In this document: positions 28,394 through 39,210 of the stretch, piece by piece
Numbering within the stretch: position 1 is the first letter of the stretch
How the letters are laid out: the number at the start of each line of letters is the position of its first letter
Source: Alkalilimnicola sp. S0819
GTDB taxonomy: Bacteria; Pseudomonadota; Gammaproteobacteria; Nitrococcales; WHIW01
Assembly (NCBI RefSeq): GCF_009295635.1
Contig: NZ_WHIW01000009.1
Location: forward strand, 1-64,000
Direction: 5' to 3'
DNA length: 64,000 nucleotides
Translations under genes and position numbers: made by a program
Notes under the pieces: generated by a model
Seen by the model: the letters and a program-made list of their open reading frames with translations, nothing else
Databases searched by the model: none
Told to the model about the DNA's origin: nothing

Positions 28394-30223
28394 ATGGAAG
28401 AGTCCGCCTTTCGACACGATCAATGGCTGGCCGCGCTTTGCGGCTTTCTCCTGGTGGTCGCTCTGGTGCGTCACTATGCCCCGCGTACCGCCTTGCCGGC
28501 GGAATCCTGGATGCTGCTGGTAGGGGTCGGCTACGGTCTGCTGGAGCCCCTGGCGGTGCAACTGCCGACCATTCGCCTGAACCCGGAGATCGTGGTGAGC
28601 GTGCTGCTGCCGGTGCTGGTCTTCGGCAGCGGCCGCAGACTGCCCGTCACACTGCTGCTGCGCTCCGCCGGCCCGATAGCGCTGCTGGTACTGCTGGGCA
28701 CGCCCTTGAGCATGCTCCTGATCGGCCTGCCCGCCGCGTTTCTGCTGGACATACCCGCCATCCACGGCTTGTTGTTCGGCGCGGCGGTGGCCGCGACCGA
28801 CCCCGCTTCGGTGGCCCACGTGCTGAATCGCTTTCCCATCCCCGAGCAACTGCGCCTGATCCTCCACGGCGAATCCTTATTCAACGACGCCCTGACCATC
28901 GTCGCCTTCACCGCCCTGGCGGCCACGGCCATCGGCGCCGCCGGCCTGTCGTTCAGCGCCATGGCCATTGGCGCCACCCGCAGCGTCCTGCTGGCCATTC
29001 CGGCGGGGCTGCTACTGGGCTGGCTGGGTGGGCTGCTGGTACGGCGCTGGCGCGAACAAAACCGCGTGCCCGGCCTGACCCTGACGCTCACCCTGCCCTT
29101 CACCGGCTTTTTGCTCAGCGAGCGCCTGCTGCACGCCTCGGGCGTCATCACGGTACTGTGCGCCGCCCTGGCGTTCAGCCATGCCCGACACGGCCCACGC
29201 TCGAGCGGACCGGAGCTTTACGATGAACTGTGGAATTTCCTCGCCAGCCTGGCCGCCAGCTCGCTCTACTTTGCCCTGGGGGCGGCGATTGCGGCACAGG
29301 ACATCGCTTTTGACTGGGTATTCGTCAGCGTCATCGCGCTGCTTCTGGTCAGCCGCGCGCTGCTGGTCTACGGCGCCGGGCCGTTGCTGCGCGCCCAGGG
29401 ACGCGCCCTGCCCCGGTCCTGGCGGCACGTGATCATGCTCGGCGGCCTACGCGGCGCGGTGCCCGCGGCGCTGGTACTGATGACACCGGCGGACTACCTC
29501 TATCGCCAGCAACTGCTCGCCATGGTCTTCGCCCTCGTCGCCTATACCGTCATCGTCCACCCGCTGATGCTGCAGCGGTATCTGGGGCGAGGCGCCATCG
29601 ATGCCCCCGTGTCGCCCCCGGACCACGACATTCGCGAAACCGACACCGGCCTGCCGCCGGCGCTTGCGCGCCTGGTGGCGGCCAGCGCCTGGGACCTGGC
29701 CGCCGTGGCTGGCCTCATCGCAGGCCTTGTGTTCCTGGTGCTTGAAATGAGCCTTGCACCGGTACTGCTGGACGCCAGTCCCTGGGCGCCCCTGCGAATG
29801 ATCGCCGCCATCGGCCTGGGCCCCGAGGTCCTGCCCCCACCGGCCGGCTTCGGCGGCAGCATCGCGCTGGTCGCGCTGCTCATCCACTTCACCTTGTCGC
29901 TGAGCTACGCCTGGCTGCTGGCCCCCTTCATCGAGAACCGGAGACTGGCCGCGAGCACCCTGCTCGGCGCCGTGTTCGGGCTGGGCCTGTATCTGGTCAA
30001 TTTCTACCTGTTCACGCATCTTTTTCCGTGGTTCGAGATGGCGCGCACCGGGCTGACGATCTTCGCCCATCTGGTGTTCGGCGCGGTATTGGGGGGCAGC
30101 TATCGGCTGATGCGACGCGGTGCCCCGGAAAGCAGCGAAGCGGGACACCGAGGCAGGCAGGAAAACGGATCAGGAAACAGGCAGGAGGGCTTCGCGCACA
30201 GAAAAAGCGGGCCGGGTCGTTAA
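28394..30223 (+). CDS. CPA1-family Na+(K+)/H+ antiporter
   Basis: A 609-residue membrane protein. About 12 helices in residues 15-420 include the CPA1 motifs AATDPASVAHVL (ion-binding Asp) and HGESLFNDALTI, and the R-containing segment HVIMLGGLRGAVPAAL. After a hydrophilic stretch (415-440) come four more helices (to about 590), a C-terminal extension not found in typical NhaP. It should exchange Na+ or K+ for protons across the inner membrane. ATG 28394 is chosen because the first helix follows directly; 23 upstream codons are open but Arg-rich and unlikely. The 3' end overlaps the tRNA-Pro terminator. Confidence 0.85.
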   Translation: MEESAFRHDQWLAALCGFLLVVALVRHYAPRTALPAESWMLLVGVGYGLLEPLAVQLPTIRLNPEIVVSVLLPVLVFGSGRRLPVTLLLRSAGPIALLVLLGTPLSMLLIGLPAAFLLDIPAIHGLLFGAAVAATDPASVAHVLNRFPIPEQLRLILHGESLFNDALTIVAFTALAATAIGAAGLSFSAMAIGATRSVLLAIPAGLLLGWLGGLLVRRWREQNRVPGLTLTLTLPFTGFLLSERLLHASGVITVLCAALAFSHARHGPRSSGPELYDELWNFLASLAASSLYFALGAAIAAQDIAFDWVFVSVIALLLVSRALLVYGAGPLLRAQGRALPRSWRHVIMLGGLRGAVPAALVLMTPADYLYRQQLLAMVFALVAYTVIVHPLMLQRYLGRGAIDAPVSPPDHDIRETDTGLPPALARLVAASAWDLAAVAGLIAGLVFLVLEMSLAPVLLDASPWAPLRMIAAIGLGPEVLPPPAGFGGSIALVALLIHFTLSLSYAWLLAPFIENRRLAASTLLGAVFGLGLYLVNFYLFTHLFPWFEMARTGLTIFAHLVFGAVLGGSYRLMRRGAPESSEAGHRGRQENGSGNRQEGFAHRKSGPGR

Positions 30224-30250
30224 CGCCCCAATGGCCCGCTTTCTTGATTT
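30202..30250 (-). terminator. two-way intrinsic terminator (tRNA-Pro and antiporter)
   Basis: AAAGCGGGCC (30204-30213) pairs with GGCCCGCTTT (30233-30242), and the loop has a further GGG/CCC pairing. A-rich sequence on the left gives a T5 run on the minus strand, and TTTCTTGATTTTT follows on the plus strand. It should end tRNA-Pro transcription on the minus strand and antiporter transcription on the plus strand. Confidence 0.8.
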
Positions 30251-30251
30251 T

Positions 30252-30328
<77 letters not shown>

Positions 30329-30340
30329 AAAGGAGGCGGT

Positions 30341-30369
30341 ATGGTACATCAAAGCCGCCGTAGCGCAAA
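30341..30369 (-). promoter_or_regulatory. tRNA-Pro promoter
   Basis: On the minus strand, TTTGCG (30369-30364) and TACCAT (30346-30341) are 17 bases apart, with TG before the -10 box. Transcription would start about five bases before the mature tRNA end. Confidence 0.5.
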
Positions 30370-30377
30370 GGCCGTTG

Positions 30378-30734
30378 CTAGCGTTTCAGCAGGGCCAGCA
30401 GGTCTTCCAGCTCGGCGCGCATCTGCCGCACCACCTGCTGGCTCTGCTGCTGGTCTTCCCTGGCCCCTTCGCCGGTGAGGCGCTGGCGCGCGCCCCCGAT
30501 GGTGAACCCTTCCTCGTAGAGCAGCGCCCGGATCTGCCGGATCAGCATCACATCGTGGCGTTGATAGTAGCGCCGGTTCCCGCGCCGCTTCACCGGCTTG
30601 AGCTGGGGAAACTCCTGCTCCCAGTAGCGCAGCACATGGGGCTTGACCGAGCACAGCTCGCTCACCTCACCGATGGTGAAATACCGCTTGGCCGGTATCG
30701 GCGGGAACTCGTTGTTATTCGACGTCTCCAGCAT
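30378..30734 (-). CDS. MerR-family transcriptional regulator
   Basis: A 118-residue protein with an N-terminal MerR winged helix (about 18-85): [25 protein letters not shown] and [15 protein letters not shown] short helical tail with poly-Gln (94-104) follows, without metal-binding Cys. Its place after ihfA is conserved in gammaproteobacteria, but no function is established. It overlaps the end of ihfA by 20 bases. Confidence 0.92.
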   Translation of the reverse strand: MLETSNNNEFPPIPAKRYFTIGEVSELCSVKPHVLRYWEQEFPQLKPVKRRGNRRYYQRHDVMLIRQIRALLYEEGFTIGGARQRLTGEGAREDQQQSQQVVRQMRAELEDLLALLKR

Positions 30735-31014
30735 ATGCTTCCACCCGCGCCTTGAGCTTCTGGCCAGGGCGGAAGGTCACCACGCGCCGGGCGGAGATGG
30801 GGATCTCCTCGCCGGTCTTGGGGTTCCGCCCGGGACGTTCATTCTTGTCTCGAAGGTCGAAGTTGCCGAAGCCGGAAAGCTTGACCGGAGTGCCACCTTC
30901 CAGGGCACTGCGGATTTCCTCGAAAAAAGCCTCCACCAGGTCCTTGGCTTCACGCTTGTTCAGTCCGACTTCTTCAAACAGCCTCTCGGCCATTGCCGCC
31001 TTGGTCAGCGCCAT
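30715..31014 (-). CDS. ihfA: integration host factor subunit alpha
   Basis: A 99-residue DNA-bending protein of the HU/IHF family; [23 protein letters not shown] and the minor-groove arm [16 protein letters not shown] are typical of IHF-alpha. It pairs with the product of ihfB at 47550. It starts eight bases after the pheT stop, the usual pheST-ihfA order. Confidence 0.97.
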   Translation of the reverse strand: MALTKAAMAERLFEEVGLNKREAKDLVEAFFEEIRSALEGGTPVKLSGFGNFDLRDKNERPGRNPKTGEEIPISARRVVTFRPGQKLKARVEAYAGDVE

Positions 31015-31022
31015 TGTCTTTG

Positions 31023-33398
31023 TTACTCCCGTAGACTCGCACCGAGATCTCGACCCAGACGCTCCACCACGCGGCCGATCAATCGATCCACGTCCTGGTC
31101 GGTCAGAGTGCGCGAATAATCCTGTAATATCAAGCCTATGGCGACGCTCTTGTGGGCCTCGGGCACGCCCTTGCCCTGGTACACATCGAACAACACCAGG
31201 TCCCGCAATACGTCCCCCGCCACCTCGCGCACCAGGGCGGTAATGGCACCACCGCTGACCCGATCACTGACCAGCAGGGCCAGATCCCGGCGAATGGAGG
31301 GGTATTTGGACAATTCACTGAAGCCGGGCACGCGCGCTTCCTGCAACGCCGCAAGCTCCAGCTCGAACAGATAACAGGCGCCGTCCACATCCAGGGCACG
31401 AGCCTGTTGCGGGTGCAGCGCGCCCAGCCAACCCACCGGCTGGTCGTCGCAGTAGATGCGCGCGCTCTGGCCCGGATGCAGCGCCGGATGTGTCTCGGCG
31501 ACGAAGCGATACGCATCCGCCGCGCCGCTCAGAGCGAGCAGATGTTCCACGTCGGCCTTGGCGTCGAAGAAATCCACCGGGCGCGGCTCGCCGGCCCATT
31601 GCTCCGGCAGCGCCGTGCCGACCACCAGACCCGCGAGCATGGGGGTCTGTTCCAGTTCGTCCAGTGCGCCGCGAAAACGCAGCCCGCTCTCGAACAGGCG
31701 CACCCGCGACTGCTGGCGCGCCTGGTTATACACGGCGGCCTTGACCAGCCCCGGCCAGAGGCTGGTGCGCATCACCGACAGATCGGCGGAGATGGGGTTG
31801 GCGAGCGCCAGCGGCTCCTGCTCCGGGTCCAGCGCCTGCTGCAGTTCCCGGTCCACGAAGCTGTAGGTGATCGCTTCCTGGTAGCCCCGATCCACCAAGG
31901 CGGTACGCAGACGGCGCAGACTCAGCCGCGCTTCGCTGCGCTCACCCATGCGCGCACTCTGCGCCGCGCTGCGAGCGGGGATACGTTCGTAGCCCCATAC
32001 CCGTGCGAGCTCCTCGATCAGGTCTTCCTCGATGCCGATATCGAAGCGATAGGGCGGCACGGTCACGTCCCAGTCCTCGCCCACGGCATTCAGGCTCATG
32101 CCCAAGGCGCCCAGGATGGCTTCCACGGCCTGCTCGGGTATGTTCAGCCCCAGCAGCTGGGCGATACGCGCACGGCGCAGCCGCACCCGTCGCTCCCGGG
32201 GCAGGTGCTCATCGGCGGCCTGCTCGATCACCGGGCCGGGCTTGCCGCCGGCGATCTCCAGCAGCAGCGCCGTGGCCCGCTCGATGGCTCGGCGCTGGAT
32301 ATGCGGGTCCACACCGCGCTCGAAGCGGTGGGAGGAATCGGTGTGCAGCCCATAGGCCCGGGCGCGGCCGGCGATGGCCGCGGGAGCGAAGAAGGCGCTC
32401 TCGAAGAAGATGTCGCGGGTATCGTCGGTGACACCGCTGCCCTCCCCACCCATCACGCCCGCCAGGGCCAGGGGGCGGGCGTCGTCGGCGATCAGCAGGG
32501 TCTGCTCATCGGGCTTGATGGTCTCGCCGTTGAGCAGTTCCAGCTCATCGCCCGGCTGGGCCATGCGGACCACGATCCCGCCCTGCAGCCGCGCCAGATC
32601 GAAGGCGTGCATGGGCTGGCCCAGTTCCAGCATCACGTAGTTGGTGATGTCCACTACCGGGCCGAGGCTGCGAATACCGGCGCGGCGCAGGCGCTCCTGC
32701 AGCCAGATGGGGCTGGGGGCGGTCACATCCACCCCGCGCACCACCCGCCCCAGATAGCGCGGACAGGCCTCCGGGGCGTCCACGCGCAGCGGGAAACGGT
32801 CTTCGATCACCGCCTCGATCTCGGCGGCCGGGGCCTCGGCGACGCGCCGCCCGCCCAGGGCGGTGACTTCCCGGGCGAGCCCGATCATGCCCAGGCAGTC
32901 GCTGCGGTTGGGGGTCAGGTCCACCTCGACGATCTGATCGTCCAGACCCAGGTACTCGCGCAGATCGGCGCCCACCGGGGCATCGCCGGGAAGCTCCATG
33001 AGCCCCGCATGATCTTCGCTCAAGCCCAGTTCCCGGGCGGAGCTCAGCATGCCGAAGGATTCCACCCCCCGCAGCTTGGCCTTGCGGATCTTCATGCCGC
33101 CGGGCAGCTCACCGCCGACGGTGGCGAGCGGCACCTTCAGGCCAACACGGGCGTTGGACGCCCCGCAGACGATCTGCAGCTCCTCGGCCCCGGTGCTGAC
33201 CCTGCAGACCTGCAGCTTGTCGGCATCCGGATGCGGGCCGCATTCCACAATCTCGGCCACCACCACGCCATGAAACGGCGGCGCGGCGGGTTCCAAGGCG
33301 TCCACTTCCAGTCCGGCCATGGTGAGCTTGTCCGCCAATTCCCGGGCTTCGCCGGGATATTTCACCCACTCACGCAACCATTGATCGCTGATTCTCAT
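31023..33398 (-). CDS. pheT: phenylalanyl-tRNA synthetase beta subunit
   Basis: A 791-residue beta subunit (795 in E. coli). The order is the tRNA-binding EMAP-like domain (about 40-150), B3/B4 editing domain, B5 domain, a catalytic-like domain and the C-terminal anticodon-binding domain (about 700-791, [15 protein letters not shown]). With PheS it charges tRNA-Phe and edits Tyr mischarging. It follows pheS by 23 bases with AGAGAGGAAG before the ATG. Confidence 0.97.
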   Translation of the reverse strand: MRISDQWLREWVKYPGEARELADKLTMAGLEVDALEPAAPPFHGVVVAEIVECGPHPDADKLQVCRVSTGAEELQIVCGASNARVGLKVPLATVGGELPGGMKIRKAKLRGVESFGMLSSARELGLSEDHAGLMELPGDAPVGADLREYLGLDDQIVEVDLTPNRSDCLGMIGLAREVTALGGRRVAEAPAAEIEAVIEDRFPLRVDAPEACPRYLGRVVRGVDVTAPSPIWLQERLRRAGIRSLGPVVDITNYVMLELGQPMHAFDLARLQGGIVVRMAQPGDELELLNGETIKPDEQTLLIADDARPLALAGVMGGEGSGVTDDTRDIFFESAFFAPAAIAGRARAYGLHTDSSHRFERGVDPHIQRRAIERATALLLEIAGGKPGPVIEQAADEHLPRERRVRLRRARIAQLLGLNIPEQAVEAILGALGMSLNAVGEDWDVTVPPYRFDIGIEEDLIEELARVWGYERIPARSAAQSARMGERSEARLSLRRLRTALVDRGYQEAITYSFVDRELQQALDPEQEPLALANPISADLSVMRTSLWPGLVKAAVYNQARQQSRVRLFESGLRFRGALDELEQTPMLAGLVVGTALPEQWAGEPRPVDFFDAKADVEHLLALSGAADAYRFVAETHPALHPGQSARIYCDDQPVGWLGALHPQQARALDVDGACYLFELELAALQEARVPGFSELSKYPSIRRDLALLVSDRVSGGAITALVREVAGDVLRDLVLFDVYQGKGVPEAHKSVAIGLILQDYSRTLTDQDVDRLIGRVVERLGRDLGASLRE

Positions 33399-33421
33399 CG
33401 ACTTCCTCTCTTCCCGGCGGC

Positions 33422-34925
<1,504 letters not shown>

Positions 34926-34967
34926 TGCTGTTCTCCAGAATCCTTAATGCTAGAAGTCGTTACCGCG

Positions 34968-35165
34968 TCAGAGGTACGGCATCATCCGGTCCAGGGCGGG
35001 CGTGTCCGCCTTCGCCACCAGCACACTGCCGCGCAAGTGGCGCTTCCGCTTGGTGCTCTTCTTGGTCAGGATGTGGTTGGCGAAGGCTTGCGCGCGCTTG
35101 TAACGACCGCTGGCGGTCTTCTTGAAGCGCTTGGCCGCTCCGCGGTTGGTCTTGATCTTCGGCAT
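34968..35165 (-). CDS. rpmI: 50S ribosomal protein L35
   Basis: A 65-residue L35 ([20 protein letters not shown]). It is separated from infC by 71 bases that contain a strong terminator-like hairpin. Confidence 0.98.
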   Translation of the reverse strand: MPKIKTNRGAAKRFKKTASGRYKRAQAFANHILTKKSTKRKRHLRGSVLVAKADTPALDRMMPYL

Positions 35166-35181
35166 GCCAGTACTCCGAGTC

Positions 35182-35218
35182 TAAAACAAAAGGCCTCACC
35201 CCCGGCGGGGGTGAAGCC
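35182..35218 (-). terminator. intrinsic terminator/attenuator between infC and rpmI
   Basis: On the minus strand, GGCTTCACCCCC (35218-35207) pairs with GGGGGTGAGGCC (35203-35192), twelve pairs with one G-U and a 3-base loop, followed by TTTTGTTTT. It would cut transcription between initiation factor 3 and the ribosomal proteins L35/L20, reducing or regulating the latter. Confidence 0.8.
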
Positions 35219-35236
35219 GCTTATGGTCCGAAAGGC

Positions 35237-35794
35237 CTATTTGCCTTTCTTCGGCGAGAGCATCATGACCATCAGACGGCCTTCCATCCGCGGTCGTGAA
35301 TCCACCTGGGCGATATCCTCCAGGTCACTCTCCACGCGATTCAACAGCTTGAGACCGATCTCCTGATGGGCCATTTCACGGCCCCGGAAACGCAGCGTCA
35401 CCTTGCCCTTGTCGCCATCCTCGATGAAGCGGCGCAGGTTGCGGAGCTTGATCTGGTAGTCGCCCTCGTCCGTACCCGGACGGAACTTCACTTCCTTGAC
35501 CTGGATCTGCTTCTGCTTCTTGCGAGCAGCCTGCTGCTTCTTGCTCAAGTCGAACTTGTACTTGCCGTAGTCCATGATACGGCAGACAGGCGGCTTGGCG
35601 TTGGCGTCGATCTCGACCAGGTCCATCCCGACCGTCTCGGCGCGCTCCATGGCGTCCTCGGTGGGCACCACGCCCACCTGCTGACCTTCCTCGTCGATCA
35701 GCCGAACCTCCGGCTCCTGGATGCGGCCGTTGATCCTGCGAGAATCCTGCTGCGGAGGCGCGTTACGCGGCCCCCTTCTCGGTCTCATTGCGAT
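35237..35794 (-). CDS. infC: translation initiation factor IF-3, probable AUC start
   Basis: A 185-residue IF-3 (180 in E. coli): N-domain with [16 protein letters not shown], linker, C-domain with [17 protein letters not shown] and [12 protein letters not shown]. The first ATG (35788) has its ribosome binding site 12 bases away. An in-frame ATC at 35794 lies six bases from GGAGGA and two bases after the thrS stop, the same arrangement as the AUU start of E. coli infC, which lets IF-3 control its own synthesis by rejecting non-standard starts. I therefore place the start at ATC; ATG is the fallback. Confidence 0.93.
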   Translation of the reverse strand: MAMRPRRGPRNAPPQQDSRRINGRIQEPEVRLIDEEGQQVGVVPTEDAMERAETVGMDLVEIDANAKPPVCRIMDYGKYKFDLSKKQQAARKKQKQIQVKEVKFRPGTDEGDYQIKLRNLRRFIEDGDKGKVTLRFRGREMAHQEIGLKLLNRVESDLEDIAQVDSRPRMEGRLMVMMLSPKKGK

Positions 35795-35806
35795 GGTCAG
35801 TCCTCC
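35792..35806 (-). promoter_or_regulatory. infC ribosome binding site and AUC start
   Basis: GGAGGA (35806-35801), six bases, then ATC (35794-35792) followed in frame by GCA-ATG. The thrS stop TGA lies between. Spacing favours the ATC over the ATG six bases downstream. Confidence 0.65.
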
Positions 35807-37722
35807 GATTGTGTCCGACCGCGGCGCCGTACGTCCTGTTCCAGCAGGGCTGCAAACTCGTCCACGGACAAAGAACCGAGGTCCTCGCCCGTGCGCGCCC
35901 TGACGGCAACCGCCTTGGAATCCATCTCGCGGTCCCCGATGACCAGCATGTAGGGGACCTTCTGCAAAGTGTGCTCGCGGATTTTAAAGCCGATCTTCTC
36001 GTTTCTCAAGTCGGCTTCCACCCGGAAGCCCATCACGCGCAAGCGATTTTCCACTTCGCGGGCAAAATCGCTCTGTCGATCGGTAATATTCATCACCACA
36101 GCCTGCACCGGCGCCAGCCAGGCGGGCCAGGCGCCGGCGTAGTGTTCGGTGAGTATCCCGAAGAACCGTTCGAAGGAGCCGAGGATCGCCCGATGCAGCA
36201 TCACCGGCGTCTGCTTGCTGCCGTCCTCGGCCACATACTGGGCGTCCAGGCGTCCGGGCATGGAGAAATCCACCTGGATGGTGCCACACTGCCAGACCCG
36301 GCCGATGCAGTCCTTCAAGGCGAATTCGATCTTCGGCCCGTAGAAGGCGCCCTCGCCGGGCTGCAGGCGGTAATCCAGGCCGCGATTCTTCAGCGCCGTC
36401 TCCAGCGCCAGCTCCGCACGGTCCCAGCTCTCGTCGGAGCCCACCCGCTGCTCGGGGCGGGTGGAGAGCGCCAGCTGGATCTCCTCGAAGCCGAAATCCC
36501 CATAGACCTGGTAGACCAGATCGATGAAATCGGCCACTTCGTCCTGGATCTGCGCCTCGGTGCAGAAGATGTGCGCATCGTCCTGGGTGAAGGCGCGCAC
36601 GCGCATCAGCCCGTGCAGCGTGCCCGAGGGCTCGTTGCGGTGGCAGGAACCGAACTCGGCCATGCGCAGGGGCAGATCCCGGTAGCTCTTCAGGCCCTGG
36701 TTGAAGATCTGCACATGGCAGGGGCAGTTCATGGGTTTCACCGCGTAGGTCCGGTTCTCGGACTCGGTGGTGAACATATCGTCCCGGAACTTCTCCCAGT
36801 GGCCGGACTTCTCCCACAGGCTGCGATCGGCCAGGTTCGGGGTCTGCACTTCCTGATAGCCCCGGCCGCGCAGCTGCTGACGGATGTAGTCCTGCAGCGC
36901 CACATAGACCCGCCAGCCGCGGTCGTGCCAGAACACCATGCCCGGCGCCTCTTCCTGGATGTGGAAGAGATCCTGGAGCCGGGCGATGCGGCGATGATCG
37001 CGCTTCTCGGCTTCCTCCAGGCGCTTCAGATAGGCCTTCAGCGCCTTCTTGTCGCTCCAGGCGGTGCCGTAGATGCGCTGTAGCATCTCGTTGCTGGAGT
37101 CGCCGCGCCAGTAGGCGCCGGCCACCTTCGTCAGCTTGAAGGCCTGCAGCTTGCCGGTGGACGGCACGTGGGGGCCGCGGCACAGATCCAGGAACTCCCC
37201 CTGGCGGTAGATGGAAATCTGCTCACCGGCGGGGATCTCGCTGATGATCTCCGCCTTGTACTCCTCGCCGAGCTCGCGAAAGTACCCCACCGCCTCGTCC
37301 CGGTCCCACACTTCCCGGTGCACGGGGAAGTCGCTGGCGGCCAGTTCCACCATCTTCTTCTCGATGGCTTCCAGGTCCGCTTCGGTGAAGGGGCGGGTGT
37401 AGGCGAAGTCGTAGTAGAAGCCGTTGTCGATCACCGGGCCGATGGTGACCTGGGCTTCCGGAAAGAGCTCCTTCACCGCCTGGGCCAGCAGGTGGGCGGC
37501 GGAGTGGCGAATCACGTCCACGCCTTCCTCGTCCCGGCCGGTGACGATGGCCAGCTCAGCGTCGTCCTCGATGGTGTAGGAGGTATCCACCAGGCGCCCA
37601 TCGACCTTGCCGGCCAGCGCGGCTTTCGCCAGGCCCGGGCCGATGGATTCGGCGACCTGATGCACGGTGACCGGCTGATCGAACTGCTTGCGGGAACCGT
37701 CGGGGAGCGTGATGGTGGGCAT
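35797..37722 (-). CDS. thrS: threonyl-tRNA synthetase
   Basis: A 641-residue ThrRS (642 in E. coli): TGS domain (1-62, [18 protein letters not shown]), second editing domain with [11 protein letters not shown], class II catalytic core with [10 protein letters not shown] (zinc-binding Cys) and [15 protein letters not shown], and C-terminal anticodon domain. ATG 37722 matches family N-termini and has GGAG nine bases upstream; a TTG three codons earlier directly abuts that GGAG and is unlikely. It ends two bases before the proposed infC start. Confidence 0.97.
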   Translation of the reverse strand: MPTITLPDGSRKQFDQPVTVHQVAESIGPGLAKAALAGKVDGRLVDTSYTIEDDAELAIVTGRDEEGVDVIRHSAAHLLAQAVKELFPEAQVTIGPVIDNGFYYDFAYTRPFTEADLEAIEKKMVELAASDFPVHREVWDRDEAVGYFRELGEEYKAEIISEIPAGEQISIYRQGEFLDLCRGPHVPSTGKLQAFKLTKVAGAYWRGDSSNEMLQRIYGTAWSDKKALKAYLKRLEEAEKRDHRRIARLQDLFHIQEEAPGMVFWHDRGWRVYVALQDYIRQQLRGRGYQEVQTPNLADRSLWEKSGHWEKFRDDMFTTESENRTYAVKPMNCPCHVQIFNQGLKSYRDLPLRMAEFGSCHRNEPSGTLHGLMRVRAFTQDDAHIFCTEAQIQDEVADFIDLVYQVYGDFGFEEIQLALSTRPEQRVGSDESWDRAELALETALKNRGLDYRLQPGEGAFYGPKIEFALKDCIGRVWQCGTIQVDFSMPGRLDAQYVAEDGSKQTPVMLHRAILGSFERFFGILTEHYAGAWPAWLAPVQAVVMNITDRQSDFAREVENRLRVMGFRVEADLRNEKIGFKIREHTLQKVPYMLVIGDREMDSKAVAVRARTGEDLGSLSVDEFAALLEQDVRRRGRTQSED

Positions 37723-37738
37723 CTGCGTCAACTCCTAC

Positions 37739-37764
37739 AGTGGTGACCGATACGAGGGGCCACT
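37739..37764 (-). promoter_or_regulatory. possible thrS leader hairpin with CGU in the loop
   Basis: AGTGG (37764-37760) and CCACT (37743-37739) flank a 16-base loop that contains CGT on the minus strand, just before the ribosome binding site. E. coli thrS has a leader domain that imitates the tRNA-Thr anticodon arm (CGU) for autoregulation. The stem here is short, so this is only a candidate. Confidence 0.3.
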
Positions 37765-37787
37765 TGTTCGCGCCGGAGGAAACCGGC

Positions 37788-37820
37788 TGACAAAAGAAAG
37801 GCACCCTCTGGGGTGCCTTT
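37788..37820 (-). terminator. intrinsic terminator after tRNA-Val
   Basis: AAAGGCACCC and GGGTGCCTTT form ten perfect pairs with a 4-base loop (37797-37820), followed on the minus strand by TTTCTTTTG. It ends the tRNA-Val transcript and separates it from thrS. Confidence 0.88.
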
Positions 37821-37827
37821 CCGAAAT

Positions 37828-37904
37828 TGGTAGGCGCGAGTGGACTCGAACCACCGACCCCCACCATGTCAAGGTGGTGCTCTAACCAGCTGAGCTACGC
37901 GCCT
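37828..37904 (-). tRNA. tRNA-Val (anticodon GAC)
   Basis: A 77-base tRNA: acceptor AGGCGCG/CGCGCCT, D-arm GCTCAGCTGGTTAGAGC, anticodon stem CCACC/GGTGG with loop TTGACAT (GAC), T-arm with TTCGAGT, and encoded CCA. Confidence 0.96.
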
Positions 37905-37917
37905 GCAAGAGCGGCGT

Positions 37918-37946
37918 ACTATACCGACGTGACAGGGCGACGGCAA
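37918..37946 (-). promoter_or_regulatory. tRNA-Val promoter
   Basis: On the minus strand, TTGCCG (37946-37941), a 17-base spacer, and TATAGT (37923-37918). Start would be about seven bases before the mature tRNA. This is the clearest sigma-70 promoter of the window. Confidence 0.75.
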
Positions 37947-37965
37947 GCACTCTGGACGCCCATTC

Positions 37966-39048
37966 TCACGGCGCGCAGATTCCCTTGAGGGCCCGCCATT
38001 GATGCCCATCGAGCGGCGCCTCGCCGGCGCGGGACAGCCGCGCGGCCTGCTCGACGCGTTCAGCGTGCAGGGGGTGGCTGGAGAGCAGCGCCAGGGAATC
38101 CGGCAACTCGTCCCCCTCCGCCTTCAGGCGCGCGAAGAAGCGCTGCAGCCCGCGGGAATCCAGCCCCGCGGCGTTCAGGCGGGCGATGGCGGCCCGGTCA
38201 GCCTCCGCCTCGGCGGCGCGACTGTGGGCCAGGCCCAGCAACATCACCCCGGACTCCGTCAGCACCGAGGCCGCGGCGCTGGCGTCTCCGAGCATCGCCG
38301 TGAGCAACAGGCTGTAGCCGGCCTGGCGAATCAGCGCCTGGGTGCCATGGCGGTGCGTCACATGGGCCATTTCGTGGGCAAGCACGGCGGTCAGCTCTTC
38401 GGGCCCTTCCACCGCCTGGAGCAGGCCGTCATAGATGAGGATGTGCCCGCCCGGCGCGGCCAGGGCGTTGACCATCTCGCCGGGCACCACCTGCACACGA
38501 TATCGGTACGGGCCGGGGGTGGCGCCCTGCAGGCGACGGCGCAGGACGGCCAGCGCTTGCAGCCCTTCCGGCGCTTCACAGCGCACGCCGCCGGCCAGCT
38601 GGTCCACCAGTTCGCGGCCCAGGGAATCCTCCCAGGCCACGGGGACCAGCTGGGCGAGCGGGCCGGCCAGCCGGGGCAGCCCGAACAGCAAGCCCAAAGC
38701 CAGCAGCGCAGCGCCCCCGCCCCAAAGCAGCAGGCGTGAGCCCGCGCCTCGCCGACCAAGATAGCGACGACCCAGGCCGGGTTGCCGCTCGCGCAGCGCA
38801 TCCAACAACCCATGCTCTTCCACCGACAGGCGGGCATCGCCTCGTTCGGCATGTCGAAAGCGCAGCGGCTGGCCCCGATAGACCTCTTCCGCCAGGCTCA
38901 AGCCCTGCAAGGGCAGCAGAGTCACCGCGTGCCCGTTACCGGCATCGCTCAGCACCAGGCGATCGGCCGTGAGCACGATGCGTACCCGCTGGCGCTCGGC
39001 ACTGTAGCCGTCGTTCCAATAACCCAGCCATTCCCGTGCCTGGTTCAT
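37966..39048 (-). CDS. membrane-anchored M48 family metalloprotease
   Basis: A 360-residue protein. Residues 1-105 form a cytosolic-looking beta-rich domain, followed by a membrane helix (107-127) and an M48 zinc protease with HEMAH (His225, His229) and a downstream Glu in SRAAEAEADRAAI. Relatives degrade misfolded envelope proteins. The gene follows the YjgN gene on the same strand, a pairing found in many proteobacteria, with a BIME between them. There is no signal peptide; the active site probably faces the periplasm. Confidence 0.88.
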   Translation of the reverse strand: MNQAREWLGYWNDGYSAERQRVRIVLTADRLVLSDAGNGHAVTLLPLQGLSLAEEVYRGQPLRFRHAERGDARLSVEEHGLLDALRERQPGLGRRYLGRRGAGSRLLLWGGGAALLALGLLFGLPRLAGPLAQLVPVAWEDSLGRELVDQLAGGVRCEAPEGLQALAVLRRRLQGATPGPYRYRVQVVPGEMVNALAAPGGHILIYDGLLQAVEGPEELTAVLAHEMAHVTHRHGTQALIRQAGYSLLLTAMLGDASAAASVLTESGVMLLGLAHSRAAEAEADRAAIARLNAAGLDSRGLQRFFARLKAEGDELPDSLALLSSHPLHAERVEQAARLSRAGEAPLDGHQWRALKGICAP

Positions 39049-39069
39049 GCAAGCGTCCTGTCGAAACGG

Positions 39070-39151
39070 GCAGGAGCGGCGCCTGGCCGCGAATTCCCCC
39101 AGGCATGTCGCCCGTTACGGGGGGGAGATCGCGGCCAAGCGCCGCTCCTGC
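39070..39151. repeat. BIME-like pair of inverted REP units
   Basis: Arms 39070-39092 and 39129-39151 (23 bases, one mismatch) carry GCAGGAGCGGCGCC and TCGCGGCC words. They lie between yjgN and the M48 gene and would form a stable RNA hairpin. Confidence 0.8.
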
Positions 39152-39210
39152 GGGGGAATGAAGCCGGCGGCCGGGCCTGGCCGGCCACCGCGGTCTGCTC
39201 GGGCGCGCCG

